From positions 2,976,001 through 3,040,000 of the forward strand of contig NC_018691.1 in the NCBI RefSeq assembly GCF_000300005.1: a stretch of 64,000 bases of DNA. Direction: 5' to 3'. This stretch comes from Alloalcanivorax dieselolei B5. Lineage in GTDB: Bacteria; Pseudomonadota; Gammaproteobacteria; Pseudomonadales; Alcanivoracaceae. Shown piece by piece: positions 20,808 through 29,496 of the stretch. Position 1 is the stretch's first letter; each line of letters starts with the position of its first letter. The position numbers and the translations under genes were made by a program. The notes below the pieces were generated by a model. It was not told the DNA's origin. It was given only the letters and a program-made list of their open reading frames with translations, and ran no database searches.

Positions 20808-21511
20808 ACGAAGCGGATTATCGCGAACTGCCGCTGCGCGCCTTCGAGCATCAGGAGGCGTACCGTCTGGTCAATGGCAAGTATCCGCCCATCGACCTGT
20901 TCGACGATGTCGCCGACGAGCGCGATTTCGGCGCCCTTTTCGCGGTACAGGCACTGACCAACCCCAGGCTGCAAACCCAGATCGGAGAACTGAACCGGGT
21001 ACCGCCGGAACGCCGCCCCTGGGGCATTCCCGGCTGCAGCTACGCGCTGGCGCCCTTTGTCCACGTCAACCCCGCCGGCTCGCGCTTCTCCGACGGCGAC
21101 TTCGGTGTGCTCTACTGCGCCGAACGCATGGCCACCGCCATCGCCGAAACCCGCTACCACCAGCAACACTACTTCCAGCACGTCATTGGGTTGAAGTACG
21201 ACCGGGTGGTGATGCGCGGCCTGCGGGTGCGTTTTTCCGCCGCTCTGCGCGACATTCACAACCCATTGCGCGACGACGATCAGTGGTATCACCCCGAGGA
21301 TTACAGCGGTGCCCGCCGCCTCGGCCAATGCTTGTTTGAAGCCGACGAGCATGGCCTCGCCTACAGCTCGGTACGCGACCCGGGAGCGCTGTGTTTTGCC
21401 CTGTTTTCCCCGCATCTGGTGGAATCGGTGATTCCCAGCACCCACTACGAATACATCTGGGATGGCGAGCGCATCGCCCATGTGCTGACCATCCGCCGCG
21501 TCACCGGGTGA
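20801..21511 (+). CDS. RES-domain toxin, predicted NAD+-degrading enzyme
   Basis: A 236-residue RES-domain protein (PF08808). Characterised relatives such as MbcT degrade NAD+, which arrests or kills the cell when the antitoxin is lost. The core is visible in PAGSRFSDGDFGVLYCAERMATAIAETRYH, where the conserved Arg, Tyr and Glu of the family occur. The N-terminal DYRELPLRAFEHQEAYRLV segment is common to this subgroup. GTG at 20801 or 20804 could start translation; the latter gives a GTGA overlap with the antitoxin stop. The FAD oxidoreductase gene begins only five bases after its stop. Confidence 0.88.
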   Translation: MVNEADYRELPLRAFEHQEAYRLVNGKYPPIDLFDDVADERDFGALFAVQALTNPRLQTQIGELNRVPPERRPWGIPGCSYALAPFVHVNPAGSRFSDGDFGVLYCAERMATAIAETRYHQQHYFQHVIGLKYDRVVMRGLRVRFSAALRDIHNPLRDDDQWYHPEDYSGARRLGQCLFEADEHGLAYSSVRDPGALCFALFSPHLVESVIPSTHYEYIWDGERIAHVLTIRRVTG

Positions 21512-21516
21512 GGAGC

Positions 21517-22611
21517 ATGGAATCCCTGGGAACGGTGATCATCGGCGGCGGCGTGGTGGGCCTGGCCATTGCCCGGGAACTGGCTCTGGCCGGCCGCGCA
21601 CCGGTATTGCTGGAAGCGGAGACGCACTTTGGCGAGCACCTGTCCTCGCGCAACAGCGAAGTGATCCATGCCGGCCTTTATTACCCGCCGGGCTCCCTCA
21701 AGGCCATGTCCTGCCTGCGTGGCAATGCCCTGCTCTACGAGTACTGCCGACACCGTCAGGTAGCCCATCGCCGTTGTGGCAAATGGGTGGTGGCAAGGGG
21801 CGGGGAGCAGGCCCGGCAACTGCAGACTTTGTACGACAACGCCATTGCCGCCGGTGCCGAAGGCTTGCACTGGCTGGGGCGCCCAGCTCTGCAACGTGAG
21901 GAGCCCTGGCTGGCGGCGGATCTGGCGCTGGCCAGCGAACACACCGGCATCGTCGACAGTCACGGCCTGATGGCCGCTCTGGCCGCCGACGCCGAAGAAG
22001 CCGGCGCCTTACTGTGCTTGCGGCACAGTGTGATCGCCCTGAGCGGAGACCGGCACGGCTTCGAGTTACAGGTGACCGGCCCGGATGGCGACTTTCAGTT
22101 GCACTGCGAGCAACTGGTGATCGCCGCCGGCCTGGGCAGCGTGCCGTTGCTGCAACGTCTGCACGGGCTGCCAGCGGATCTGGCTCCACAACAGGGACTG
22201 GCGCGGGGTAACTATTTCCGCCTGCGTGGCGCCAGCCCTACCCGGCGTTTGATCTACCCGCTGCCGGAGCGCCATGGCCTCGGTGTGCATCTGACCGTGG
22301 ACCTGGCGGGCCAGGCGCGCTTCGGGCCGGACGTGGAATGGATCAACCAGGTGGATTACCGCGTCAATCTCCAACGTGAGCCCGCTTTCGAGGACGCCGT
22401 GCGCGCCTATTGGCCGGGCCTTGCTCCCGGCTCACTGCTGCCGGACTACACCGGTATCCGCCCCAAACTGCACCTGCATGGCGAAGCCCATACGGATTTC
22501 TGCCTGCTCGACGAACACGACCACGGCCTGCCGGGCCTGATCGCATTGCTGGGCATCGAGTCACCGGGGCTGACCGCCGCCCTGGCGCTGGCGGAACGGG
22601 TTCGAGGGTGA
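21517..22611 (+). CDS. FAD-dependent oxidoreductase, L-2-hydroxyglutarate oxidase-like
   Basis: A 364-residue DAO-family flavoprotein. The N-terminal VIIGGGVVGLAIARELALAG binds FAD. SSRNSEVIHAGLYYPPGSLKA is the hallmark of the LhgO/L-2-hydroxyglutarate dehydrogenase group, and the C-terminal GLIALLGIESPGLTAALALAE closes the FAD site. It probably oxidises a 2-hydroxy acid at the membrane or in the cytosol; the exact substrate is not certain. The start at 21517 has an AGGAG site only one base away. It is directly behind the RES toxin gene and ends eight bases from the convergent AraC gene. Confidence 0.87.
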   Translation: MESLGTVIIGGGVVGLAIARELALAGRAPVLLEAETHFGEHLSSRNSEVIHAGLYYPPGSLKAMSCLRGNALLYEYCRHRQVAHRRCGKWVVARGGEQARQLQTLYDNAIAAGAEGLHWLGRPALQREEPWLAADLALASEHTGIVDSHGLMAALAADAEEAGALLCLRHSVIALSGDRHGFELQVTGPDGDFQLHCEQLVIAAGLGSVPLLQRLHGLPADLAPQQGLARGNYFRLRGASPTRRLIYPLPERHGLGVHLTVDLAGQARFGPDVEWINQVDYRVNLQREPAFEDAVRAYWPGLAPGSLLPDYTGIRPKLHLHGEAHTDFCLLDEHDHGLPGLIALLGIESPGLTAALALAERVRG

Positions 22612-22619
22612 TGACGCGA

Positions 22620-23570
22620 TCACCTTGCCGCCGGTTTTCCGGCGCGGCCATTCGGCGCGGCTGGCGGTCGCCGGCCATACCGTCGTGGCGAGGCCCCCAT
22701 GACCCGCTTGAACGCCGTGCTGAACGCGCTTTCGGATTGATAACCCAGCGACAGGGAGATAACGGAAACCGGATCCTTGGAGTTCTCCAGCCTGTCTCCC
22801 GCCAGCAGCATGCGCCAGCGCGTCACATACTCCATCGGCGAGGTGCCCATCGTCTCCCTGAATTTCTGGGCGAATGACGAACGCGACATGTGGGCACGCT
22901 CGGCCAATGCCTGCAGCGTCCAGCGATAGGCCGGATCGGCATGCACCGCACCGATGGCCGGACCCAACTGTTTGTCCGCCACGCCGAAAAGCCATCCCGT
23001 GCTGCCCGCTGCTCCTTTTCTCACGTGCAGCCTGAGTGCCTGCACCAGCATCATATGGGCGAGGTGCTGGGCGATCAGAAACCCACCGGGCTCGGGGTCG
23101 TGCAGTTCCTGCATCATCCTTTCCACCGACCAGCGCAGCGCCGCCTGTTCCGTCTCATTGTGAATGTGCACGATGGGCGGCAGCATGCTCATCAGCATAT
23201 CGGCGTGCCCGCCGTTGACGCCAAACCGGCTGCCGACGAGAAAGACGTCGCCTCCGCCGTTGATCCTCACGACGGCGCCGGGGCGTGGGGGCGGTAAATA
23301 GTGGCTGGAAGGTTCCGGCGACAGTGCCATATCGCTGGCAAGACGGAAGGGGCGTCCGCTTGGCAGCACGAAGCAGTCTCCCTCCTTCAGATGCACGGCG
23401 TCGGGAACACTATCGACCGCCAGCCAGCATCCACCGGACACCACCGCATAGCACTTGATCAGCTTGTGCTGATCCGGGAACTGGATCGACCAGTCGCCTC
23501 CGGCATCAAAACCGGCGGACACGTAGCTGCGGGGTTTCAGCAGCGAGAGTACGTCTGAAAGCGGGTCCAT
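22620..23570 (-). CDS. AraC-family transcriptional regulator with cupin sensor domain
   Basis: A 316-residue regulator. The N-terminal half is an AraC cupin-type ligand domain of the Cupin_6 kind (LIKCYAVVSGGCWLAVDS, HLKEGDCFVLPSGRPFRL). The C-terminal half has two helix-turn-helices, in RWTLQALAERAHMSRSSFAQKFRETMGTSPMEYVTRWRM and VISLSLGYQSESAFSTAFKRVMG. I start it at 23570, after an AAAGG site, instead of ten codons upstream. It is divergent from the RND efflux adaptor, 107 bases away, and is the likely regulator of that pump. No inducer can be inferred. Confidence 0.9.
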   Translation of the reverse strand: MDPLSDVLSLLKPRSYVSAGFDAGGDWSIQFPDQHKLIKCYAVVSGGCWLAVDSVPDAVHLKEGDCFVLPSGRPFRLASDMALSPEPSSHYLPPPRPGAVVRINGGGDVFLVGSRFGVNGGHADMLMSMLPPIVHIHNETEQAALRWSVERMMQELHDPEPGGFLIAQHLAHMMLVQALRLHVRKGAAGSTGWLFGVADKQLGPAIGAVHADPAYRWTLQALAERAHMSRSSFAQKFRETMGTSPMEYVTRWRMLLAGDRLENSKDPVSVISLSLGYQSESAFSTAFKRVMGASPRRYGRRPPAAPNGRAGKPAAR

Positions 23571-23677
23571 GCCTTTCCCTGGACGATTACAAAGGAACAC
23601 CGGACTTTACCGCATAGATCGGATGGTCGGAAGGCTCTATGGTCCTCATCTGCCTAGCGGCCTATGACGACTCGACT

Positions 23678-24787
23678 ATGAAGATGCCCGTAATTGCCCA
23701 ACGCTGGGCTTCAGTACTCACCTTCCTGCTGCTTTCCGCCTGCGATGATGGTCCGCCCCCGGAGGTCAGTGAGGCGTCCGTCGCGGTGGCGCGTGTCATG
23801 GTAGCGTCGGCAAAATCCGCTGCGTTCGCGGAGCGGTTCTCCATGTCCGGGACCCTGACCGCTGAACGTCAGGCATGGCTGTCGGCACGTGTCGATGGGC
23901 TCGTCTCGCGGGTGCATGTCGATGCCGGCGATCAGGTTGAACCCGGGCAGGTATTGCTCGAACTTGATCCCGCCATCGCCCGCCAAACCTTACTGCGCGC
24001 CCAAGCCGAAGCCGCCGAGGCGGACGCCGCCGTGCGCGAGGCAGAGCGCCTGGTCACCGAAGCACAGCGGCTGGTCGAGCACCGGGCCATTGCCGCCACG
24101 GAACTCGGGGCGCGCACTGCCGCTCTGGACCTTGCGCGGGCGGCGGCGGAATCCGCCCGGGCCAGTACGCGCGAGCAAGAAGAAATCGTCGCGCGGCACA
24201 CTCTGCCCGCCCCATTCTCAGGCGTGGTGGCCGAAAAGCTTACCGAGACCGGCGAATGGGTACAGCGCGGCACACCGGTACTGTCACTGATAGCGACGGA
24301 CCGCGTGCGTCTGGATCTGCGCGTGCCACAGGAGCGCTTCTGGCAGATCGACAACGATGCGCGGGTCCGCGTTTTCGCCGATGCACTTGGCGGCACGCCG
24401 TTGCCGGCCAGCGTTGATGCGCGGGTTCCCGTCACTGATGCCGGCACCAGAACCTTCCTGCTGCGTTTGCTGGTGGACGATGCTGAAGGCCATCTGCTAC
24501 CCGGGACCTCGGCCCGTGCCGAGATTTCGCTCGCGCAAGCGGGCACCGGCATCGTGACGATCAGTCGTGACGCCTTGCTGCGTCACCCCGATGGCAGCCT
24601 CAGTGTGTACGTCGTCGAAGACGACGGTGACCAGCCGGTGGCGCGCAGGCGCACGGTGCGGATTCTCCATGACCAGGATGGCAGGGTCGCCGTTGCTGGT
24701 GACGACATAGCACAAGGCACCCGGGTCGTGATTCGCGGCAACGAGGCCCTGACCGACGGCCAGCCCGTGGACCTGGTGGAGCGCTGA
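23678..24787 (+). CDS. RND efflux periplasmic adaptor lipoprotein (HlyD/AcrA family)
   Basis: A 369-residue membrane-fusion protein linking an inner-membrane pump to an outer-membrane channel. A lipoprotein signal ends with the lipobox LLSAC; Asp follows the acylated Cys, which in E. coli favours inner-membrane retention, as expected for an adaptor. The half-lipoyl domain (RVDGLVSRVHVDAGDQVEPGQVLLELD), an alpha-helical hairpin (about residues 95-165), the second lipoyl half (APFSGVVAEKLTETGEWVQRG) and the beta-barrel follow in order. The ATG at 23678 lacks a good ribosome-binding site. The pump gene begins three bases after its stop. Confidence 0.9.
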   Translation: MKMPVIAQRWASVLTFLLLSACDDGPPPEVSEASVAVARVMVASAKSAAFAERFSMSGTLTAERQAWLSARVDGLVSRVHVDAGDQVEPGQVLLELDPAIARQTLLRAQAEAAEADAAVREAERLVTEAQRLVEHRAIAATELGARTAALDLARAAAESARASTREQEEIVARHTLPAPFSGVVAEKLTETGEWVQRGTPVLSLIATDRVRLDLRVPQERFWQIDNDARVRVFADALGGTPLPASVDARVPVTDAGTRTFLLRLLVDDAEGHLLPGTSARAEISLAQAGTGIVTISRDALLRHPDGSLSVYVVEDDGDQPVARRRTVRILHDQDGRVAVAGDDIAQGTRVVIRGNEALTDGQPVDLVER

Positions 24788-24790
24788 TGC

Positions 24791-27700
24791 ATGGGATTTG
24801 ATCGTGTTCTCCAGCACAGCACTCTGATCGCCGTCGCCGTCCTGATCCTGTGCGTGCTGGGGGGCAGCGCCGCGCTGCGCGTGCCGGTGCAGATGATTCC
24901 CGATCTGGAGGTGCGCACCATCAGCGTGGAGACGCGCTGGCCCGGGGCGTCTCCACGGGACGTGGAGCAGGAGATCCTGATCGAGCAGGAGCAGTATCTG
25001 CGGACACTGCCCAATCTGCGACGCATGGTTTCCACCGCCAGTATCGGACAGGCAACCATCGAGCTGGAATTTCCCTTCGGAGTCGACATCAATGAGGCGT
25101 TGATCCGTACCAACAACGCGCTCAGCCAGGTGTCCGGCTACCCCGAGAACGTCGATGCCCCCGCCCTGACGACGATTTCGTCCTCGGACGAACCCTTCAT
25201 GTATTTCCGCATCGGGCCGCGGGCGGACAGCCGGATTCAGCCCGATCTGGCGATGATACGCAACTTTCTGGAAGATGAGGTGCGGCCACGCCTGGAGCGC
25301 GTTGCCGGTGTGTCGCTGGTGGAGATCAGGGGCGCGGAGGAACGGCAGGTCCGTGTGGAGGTCGATCCGCACCGTCTGGCCGAACGCGGGCTGGACATGA
25401 CCGATGTACGCAATGCGCTGCAGGCACGCAACGTCGACCGCTCGGCGGGCGATCTGGACAGCGGTAAACGCAGCGTGATGGTGCGTACGCTCGGCCGCTT
25501 CAGCGCACCCACCGACATGGGCGACTTGATCGTCGCCGAGCGGCACGGCGCCCTGGTGCGGCTGTCCGACCTCGCCGAGATCCAGCTCAGCCACCACGAA
25601 CTACGCTCCCGGGCTTTCTACAACGGCCAGCCTTCGCTGATCCTGGCGGTGCGCCGCGAGACCGGTTCGAATGTCATCCAGACCAAGTACGCCGTGCTGC
25701 CGGAGGTCGAGGCGATCAGCGCCGAAACCCTGGCGCCGCTGGGTCTGGAAATGACCTTGGTCAACGAGGACGCACGCTACGTCGAGGATTCGGTCGCCAA
25801 CGTCTGGCGTAATCTTCTGCTCGGCACGCTGCTGGCGACCCTGGTGATGTACGCCTTTCTGCGCTCGGCGCGCAGCACCTTGGTGGGGGTGGTCGCCGTC
25901 CCGATCTGTACCATCGCGGCCTTCATCGGTCTGCTGCTGGCGGGGCGCACGCTGAATGTCATCTCATTGGCCGGCGTGGCGTTTGCCATCGGTATGACAC
26001 TGGACAACACCATCGTGGTACTGGAAAGCATCGACCAGGCGCGACGACGTGGCCTGAAGCCCTTCGACGCCGCCGTGGCCGGGGTGCGCCGGGTCTGGAC
26101 GGCGGTGATCGCAAGCACCCTGACCTCTGTCCTGGTGTTTGCCCCCACGCTGTTCATCCAGGAGGAAGCCGGGCAACTCTACTCGGATATCGCGATTGCC
26201 ATTTCCACCTCCATCCTGGCATCGATGGCGGTCGCGGTGACGGTGCTGCCGACCATGGCCGCGCGGCTGCTGCCGGCGTTGGCGCCCGGCGACTCCGCCA
26301 GCGACGGTGCCCTTGACCGAATCGGTCGCTGGATCGCCAGGGCCCATGGCAGTCCGCAGCGCCGCGGGGCGATTCTGGTCGGAACACTGTGCGCGTCGGT
26401 ATTGGCCGTGGTGTGGCTGACACCACCAGCGGAATACCTGCCGGAGGGCGAAGAGGCGCGAATCTTCTCACGCATGATCGCGCCGCCGGGCTACAACCTG
26501 ACGGAGATGGAGGGCATTGCGCGGGAGCTGATCCCGGAGCTGCGGCAACGTCTTGAAGACCAACCGGCACGCTTCCACAGTGACGAGACGGACATGCCCG
26601 CACTGCGGTTCTTCGCCCTATTCGTCGACGCCCAAGGCATCAACGTGATCACCGATCCCAAGGACCCGGCCGACGTGGAAGCCTTGATGGGGGCACTGGA
26701 GGCGCGCTTCACCGCCTGGCCGGGTATGCGCGCGTTCGCCTCGCGCGGTTCCATCATCTCCAGTAACGACGGCGGAACGCGCAGCATCAACGTGAACATC
26801 TCCGGTTCCGATCTTGCTCGGATCTATCAGGTCGCCGGCCTCGCGTACGCCCGCGCGGGGGTGCTGTTCGACGGCGCGCAGATCGGTTCCGAGCCCGGCT
26901 CGCTCAGTCTGGACCAGTCGCTGCTGGAGGTGCGGCCGCGCTGGGAACGCCTGGCTGAGGTCGGCCTGGACGCGGAGCGCTTTGGCTACTCGGTGGCGGC
27001 GCTGAGCGATGGCGCCTTCGCCGACGAGATGATCCTGGACGACCGCCGGGTCGATATCTACCTGTTCAGCAGCGCCGGCAGCGAGCAGCGGGCGGACCGC
27101 CTGCGCGATCTGCCCATCGCCACACCGGACGGTGCGGTACTGCCGCTTTCGGCGCTGGCCGATCTGCACGATTCCGTCGACACGGACAGCATTCGCCGAC
27201 TGGATGGCCGCCGCACGGTCACGCTGAACATCGTGCCGCCGCGTTCGGTGGCGCTGGAAACCGGTGTCGAACGCGTGCGCACCGAACTGATCGAGGCCAT
27301 GCGCGTCGCCGGCGAGATTCCCCACGGCGTCTCGGTCGGCATCACCGGTGCCAGCGACCAGTTGCAGGCCACCCGCGAAGCGGTCTCGGGCAATTTCATC
27401 ATCGCCGTGCTGCTGTGCTACCTGATGTTGGTGGCCATCTTTCGCCACTGGGGCCGGCCGCTGTTGGTCATGGCCACGATTCCCCTGGGCCTCGCGGGCG
27501 GGATCGTCGGGCTGGCGATACTCAACAGCGTCGGCGCCGCCTTCGGCATTCACCAGCCGTTCGACATGATCACGCTACTGGGCTTCCTGGTACTGCTTGG
27601 CGCCGTCGTCAACAACCCGATCCTGATCGTGCAGGAAGCCTACAAGCGCCTGGAGGAAGGCGCCGAGTCGATCACCGTGGCGGTCGACGATGCGGTGCAC

Positions 27701-27949
27701 ACACGCCTGCGGGCGATCCTGATGTCCAGCCTGACCACCATCTTCGGCATCGCGCCGCTGGTGTTGATCCCCGGAGCAGGCACCGAACTCTATCGCGGTC
27801 TGGGCGCCATTGTGATGTTCGGTATCGCGTTTTCCACGGTGGTCACGCTGACTTTCCTGCCCAGCCTGATGGTGACGACGCTGGTGCTGAAGGAGCGTTT
27901 CGGTATGCGGCTGCGCCGTCGCGGGAGTCGCCTTGCCACGAAAAGGTAA
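24791..27949 (+). CDS. RND multidrug/solvent efflux transporter, inner-membrane permease
   Basis: A 1052-residue AcrB-superfamily permease with the usual duplicated plan: TM1, a large periplasmic loop, TM2-6, TM7, a second large loop, TM8-12. TM4 contains VAFAIGMTLDNTIVVLESI, in which the proton-relay Asp of the family is conserved; the second half has LLGAVVNNPILIVQEAY. Compared with AcrB the sequence looks closer to HAE2-like or metal/solvent subgroups, so substrate is open. It forms a pump with the upstream lipoprotein adaptor; no outer-membrane TolC/OprM gene is adjacent, so it presumably shares one encoded elsewhere. It converges on the Anbu gene with 13 bases between stops. Confidence 0.92.
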   Translation: MGFDRVLQHSTLIAVAVLILCVLGGSAALRVPVQMIPDLEVRTISVETRWPGASPRDVEQEILIEQEQYLRTLPNLRRMVSTASIGQATIELEFPFGVDINEALIRTNNALSQVSGYPENVDAPALTTISSSDEPFMYFRIGPRADSRIQPDLAMIRNFLEDEVRPRLERVAGVSLVEIRGAEERQVRVEVDPHRLAERGLDMTDVRNALQARNVDRSAGDLDSGKRSVMVRTLGRFSAPTDMGDLIVAERHGALVRLSDLAEIQLSHHELRSRAFYNGQPSLILAVRRETGSNVIQTKYAVLPEVEAISAETLAPLGLEMTLVNEDARYVEDSVANVWRNLLLGTLLATLVMYAFLRSARSTLVGVVAVPICTIAAFIGLLLAGRTLNVISLAGVAFAIGMTLDNTIVVLESIDQARRRGLKPFDAAVAGVRRVWTAVIASTLTSVLVFAPTLFIQEEAGQLYSDIAIAISTSILASMAVAVTVLPTMAARLLPALAPGDSASDGALDRIGRWIARAHGSPQRRGAILVGTLCASVLAVVWLTPPAEYLPEGEEARIFSRMIAPPGYNLTEMEGIARELIPELRQRLEDQPARFHSDETDMPALRFFALFVDAQGINVITDPKDPADVEALMGALEARFTAWPGMRAFASRGSIISSNDGGTRSINVNISGSDLARIYQVAGLAYARAGVLFDGAQIGSEPGSLSLDQSLLEVRPRWERLAEVGLDAERFGYSVAALSDGAFADEMILDDRRVDIYLFSSAGSEQRADRLRDLPIATPDGAVLPLSALADLHDSVDTDSIRRLDGRRTVTLNIVPPRSVALETGVERVRTELIEAMRVAGEIPHGVSVGITGASDQLQATREAVSGNFIIAVLLCYLMLVAIFRHWGRPLLVMATIPLGLAGGIVGLAILNSVGAAFGIHQPFDMITLLGFLVLLGAVVNNPILIVQEAYKRLEEGAESITVAVDDAVHTRLRAILMSSLTTIFGIAPLVLIPGAGTELYRGLGAIVMFGIAFSTVVTLTFLPSLMVTTLVLKERFGMRLRRRGSRLATKR

Positions 27950-27962
27950 GGGAAAACCGCCC

Positions 27963-28682
27963 CTACCATTGCATGTCCGGCATCGCCTGAAAGGCACCGC
28001 GCAATGCCTGGGACCAGGCCTCGCCCAGCGCCCGGAAACCCTGGTGATGCTCATCCACATCATAATGAAGATGGTCGTCAAAGCTGTCGCGGGGATACTT
28101 GAGAACATCCAGAGGCAAGCCCACGGACAGATTGGAACGAAGGGTGGAATCGATACTCAGCAAGGCGCACTTGATGCCATCGTCCAGGGAGGTGCGGTAT
28201 TCCACCACCCGATCGATAATCGGCTTGCCGTACTTGGTCTCGCCGATCTGAAAGTACGGCGTGTCCGCCGTGCATTCGATGAAATTACCTTCCGGGTAAA
28301 CCAGAAACAGCCGCGGCGCTTCACCACGAATCTGCCCCCCGACGATGAAGCTGCTGCCGAAATCCACCGACCCCTGCGTCTGGCCGGCGTCGCGCTGACG
28401 CACTTCACGGCTGGTGGCACCGACAATGGCCGCCACATCGTACAGCGAGCCGACGCCGTTGAGATTGGGCCGGTCGCTGTCCAGACGCATGCGCAACAGG
28501 CTGACCACGCTCTGAGTGGTGGCCAGGTTGCCGGCGCTGAGCAGAACCACCAGACGCTCCCCGGACACCGGGAAGGTGTGCAGTTTGCGAAACGTGGCGA
28601 TCTGATCCACGCCGGCGTTGGTCCGCGAGTCCGCGGCGAACACCAGCCCTTGTTCCAGGCGCATGGCGACGCAATAGGTCAT
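27963..28682 (-). CDS. Anbu-type proteasome-like peptidase
   Basis: A 239-residue Ntn-hydrolase of the Anbu family, related to HslV and proteasome beta subunits. The ATG at 28682 is chosen because removal of the initiator Met exposes Thr as the N-terminal nucleophile (MTYCVAMRLEQGLVFAADS). Asp17 and Lys32 of the processed chain match the proteasome catalytic pattern. Known Anbu proteins form open helical or ring assemblies, and their physiological substrate is unknown. It is last in a four-gene cluster with ATP-grasp, alpha-E and transglutaminase genes, 16 bases behind the latter. No unfoldase ATPase gene is next to it. Confidence 0.92.
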   Translation of the reverse strand: MTYCVAMRLEQGLVFAADSRTNAGVDQIATFRKLHTFPVSGERLVVLLSAGNLATTQSVVSLLRMRLDSDRPNLNGVGSLYDVAAIVGATSREVRQRDAGQTQGSVDFGSSFIVGGQIRGEAPRLFLVYPEGNFIECTADTPYFQIGETKYGKPIIDRVVEYRTSLDDGIKCALLSIDSTLRSNLSVGLPLDVLKYPRDSFDDHLHYDVDEHHQGFRALGEAWSQALRGAFQAMPDMQW

Positions 28683-28698
28683 CGGTTTCTCCGTGCGG

Positions 28699-29496
28699 TC
28701 ACTGGTCCCCGGTGCCGGTCTGCCGCACCAGGGCCGCCGCGCGCAGGGATTCCACGCCACCGCCGTAACGGACGCCGCGTACCGGGCAGGCATCCAGATA
28801 GTCGAAGCCCACCGCCAGTTTCAGATGGCGTCTCGGACGGCGGGTCTGGTTGGTCACGTCAAACGTGTGCCAGCGCTCATCGAACCAGACTTCGGCCCAG
28901 GCATGGCTGGCGACGTGCTCGGAATCATCGCTGTAAAGATAGCCGCTGACGTAACGGGCGGGAATCCCCAAGGCCCGGCAGCAGGACAAAAACACATGGG
29001 TATGATCCTGGCACACCCCTTTCCTTAACCGATAAGCCTCGGCGGCGGTGCTGGATACATCGGTGATGCCGGGCGTAAACGGCATTCGCGACAGGATGGT
29101 TTCGCTCAGCCCCTCAAGATTGGTCAAGGTCCCGGCGGTACGCTGATGACTCCGGGCCAGTTCATGGAGCAACGAGTCAGGGCGGGTAAACGGAGAATAG
29201 CGGCAGTAAACCAGAGGGGAGATCCGGGTGTCGTCATCCTCACGGTCCTCACCATCGATTTCCACTTCGCCGGTGGCGGTGAGGTGTATGGCCTCGTGGG
29301 GTTGGTCCAGGGTCAGCACGTGCAGGATATTACCAAAGCCGTCGGAGGCCTCGCTGGCCGGCTCCGGCATGTCCAGATGCCAGTGCAGAATGCGCTGCCG
29401 CGCCGACGGACGCGGCGTCAGCCGCAAATACTGCGTGCTGTGCAGCACTTGCTCGGAATAGCGGTATTCGGTGCTGTGTCGAATCGACAGTTTCAT
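28699..29496 (-). CDS. Transglutaminase-like cysteine peptidase family protein
   Basis: A 265-residue cytosolic protein. The N-terminal 80-90 residues match the bacterial transglutaminase N-terminal region (IRHSTEYRYSEQVLHSTQYLRLTPR). The core domain has the full triad: Cys in KGVCQDHTHVFL, His in SHAWAEVWF and Asp in HTFDVTNQ. Such proteins are predicted peptidases or amide transferases. The start overlaps the alpha-E stop by four bases (ATGA), so it is coupled to the ATP-grasp/alpha-E pair. In the amidoligase systems described for this gene set it may cleave or transfer the peptide made by the ATP-grasp enzyme; this is inference. Confidence 0.92.
   Translation of the reverse strand: MKLSIRHSTEYRYSEQVLHSTQYLRLTPRPSARQRILHWHLDMPEPASEASDGFGNILHVLTLDQPHEAIHLTATGEVEIDGEDREDDDTRISPLVYCRYSPFTRPDSLLHELARSHQRTAGTLTNLEGLSETILSRMPFTPGITDVSSTAAEAYRLRKGVCQDHTHVFLSCCRALGIPARYVSGYLYSDDSEHVASHAWAEVWFDERWHTFDVTNQTRRPRRHLKLAVGFDYLDACPVRGVRYGGGVESLRAAALVRQTGTGDQ

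Noticed and set aside
27950-27962. A terminator between the RND permease and Anbu genes
   Set aside because: Only 13 bases separate the two stop codons, with no inverted repeat; no terminator can be supported.
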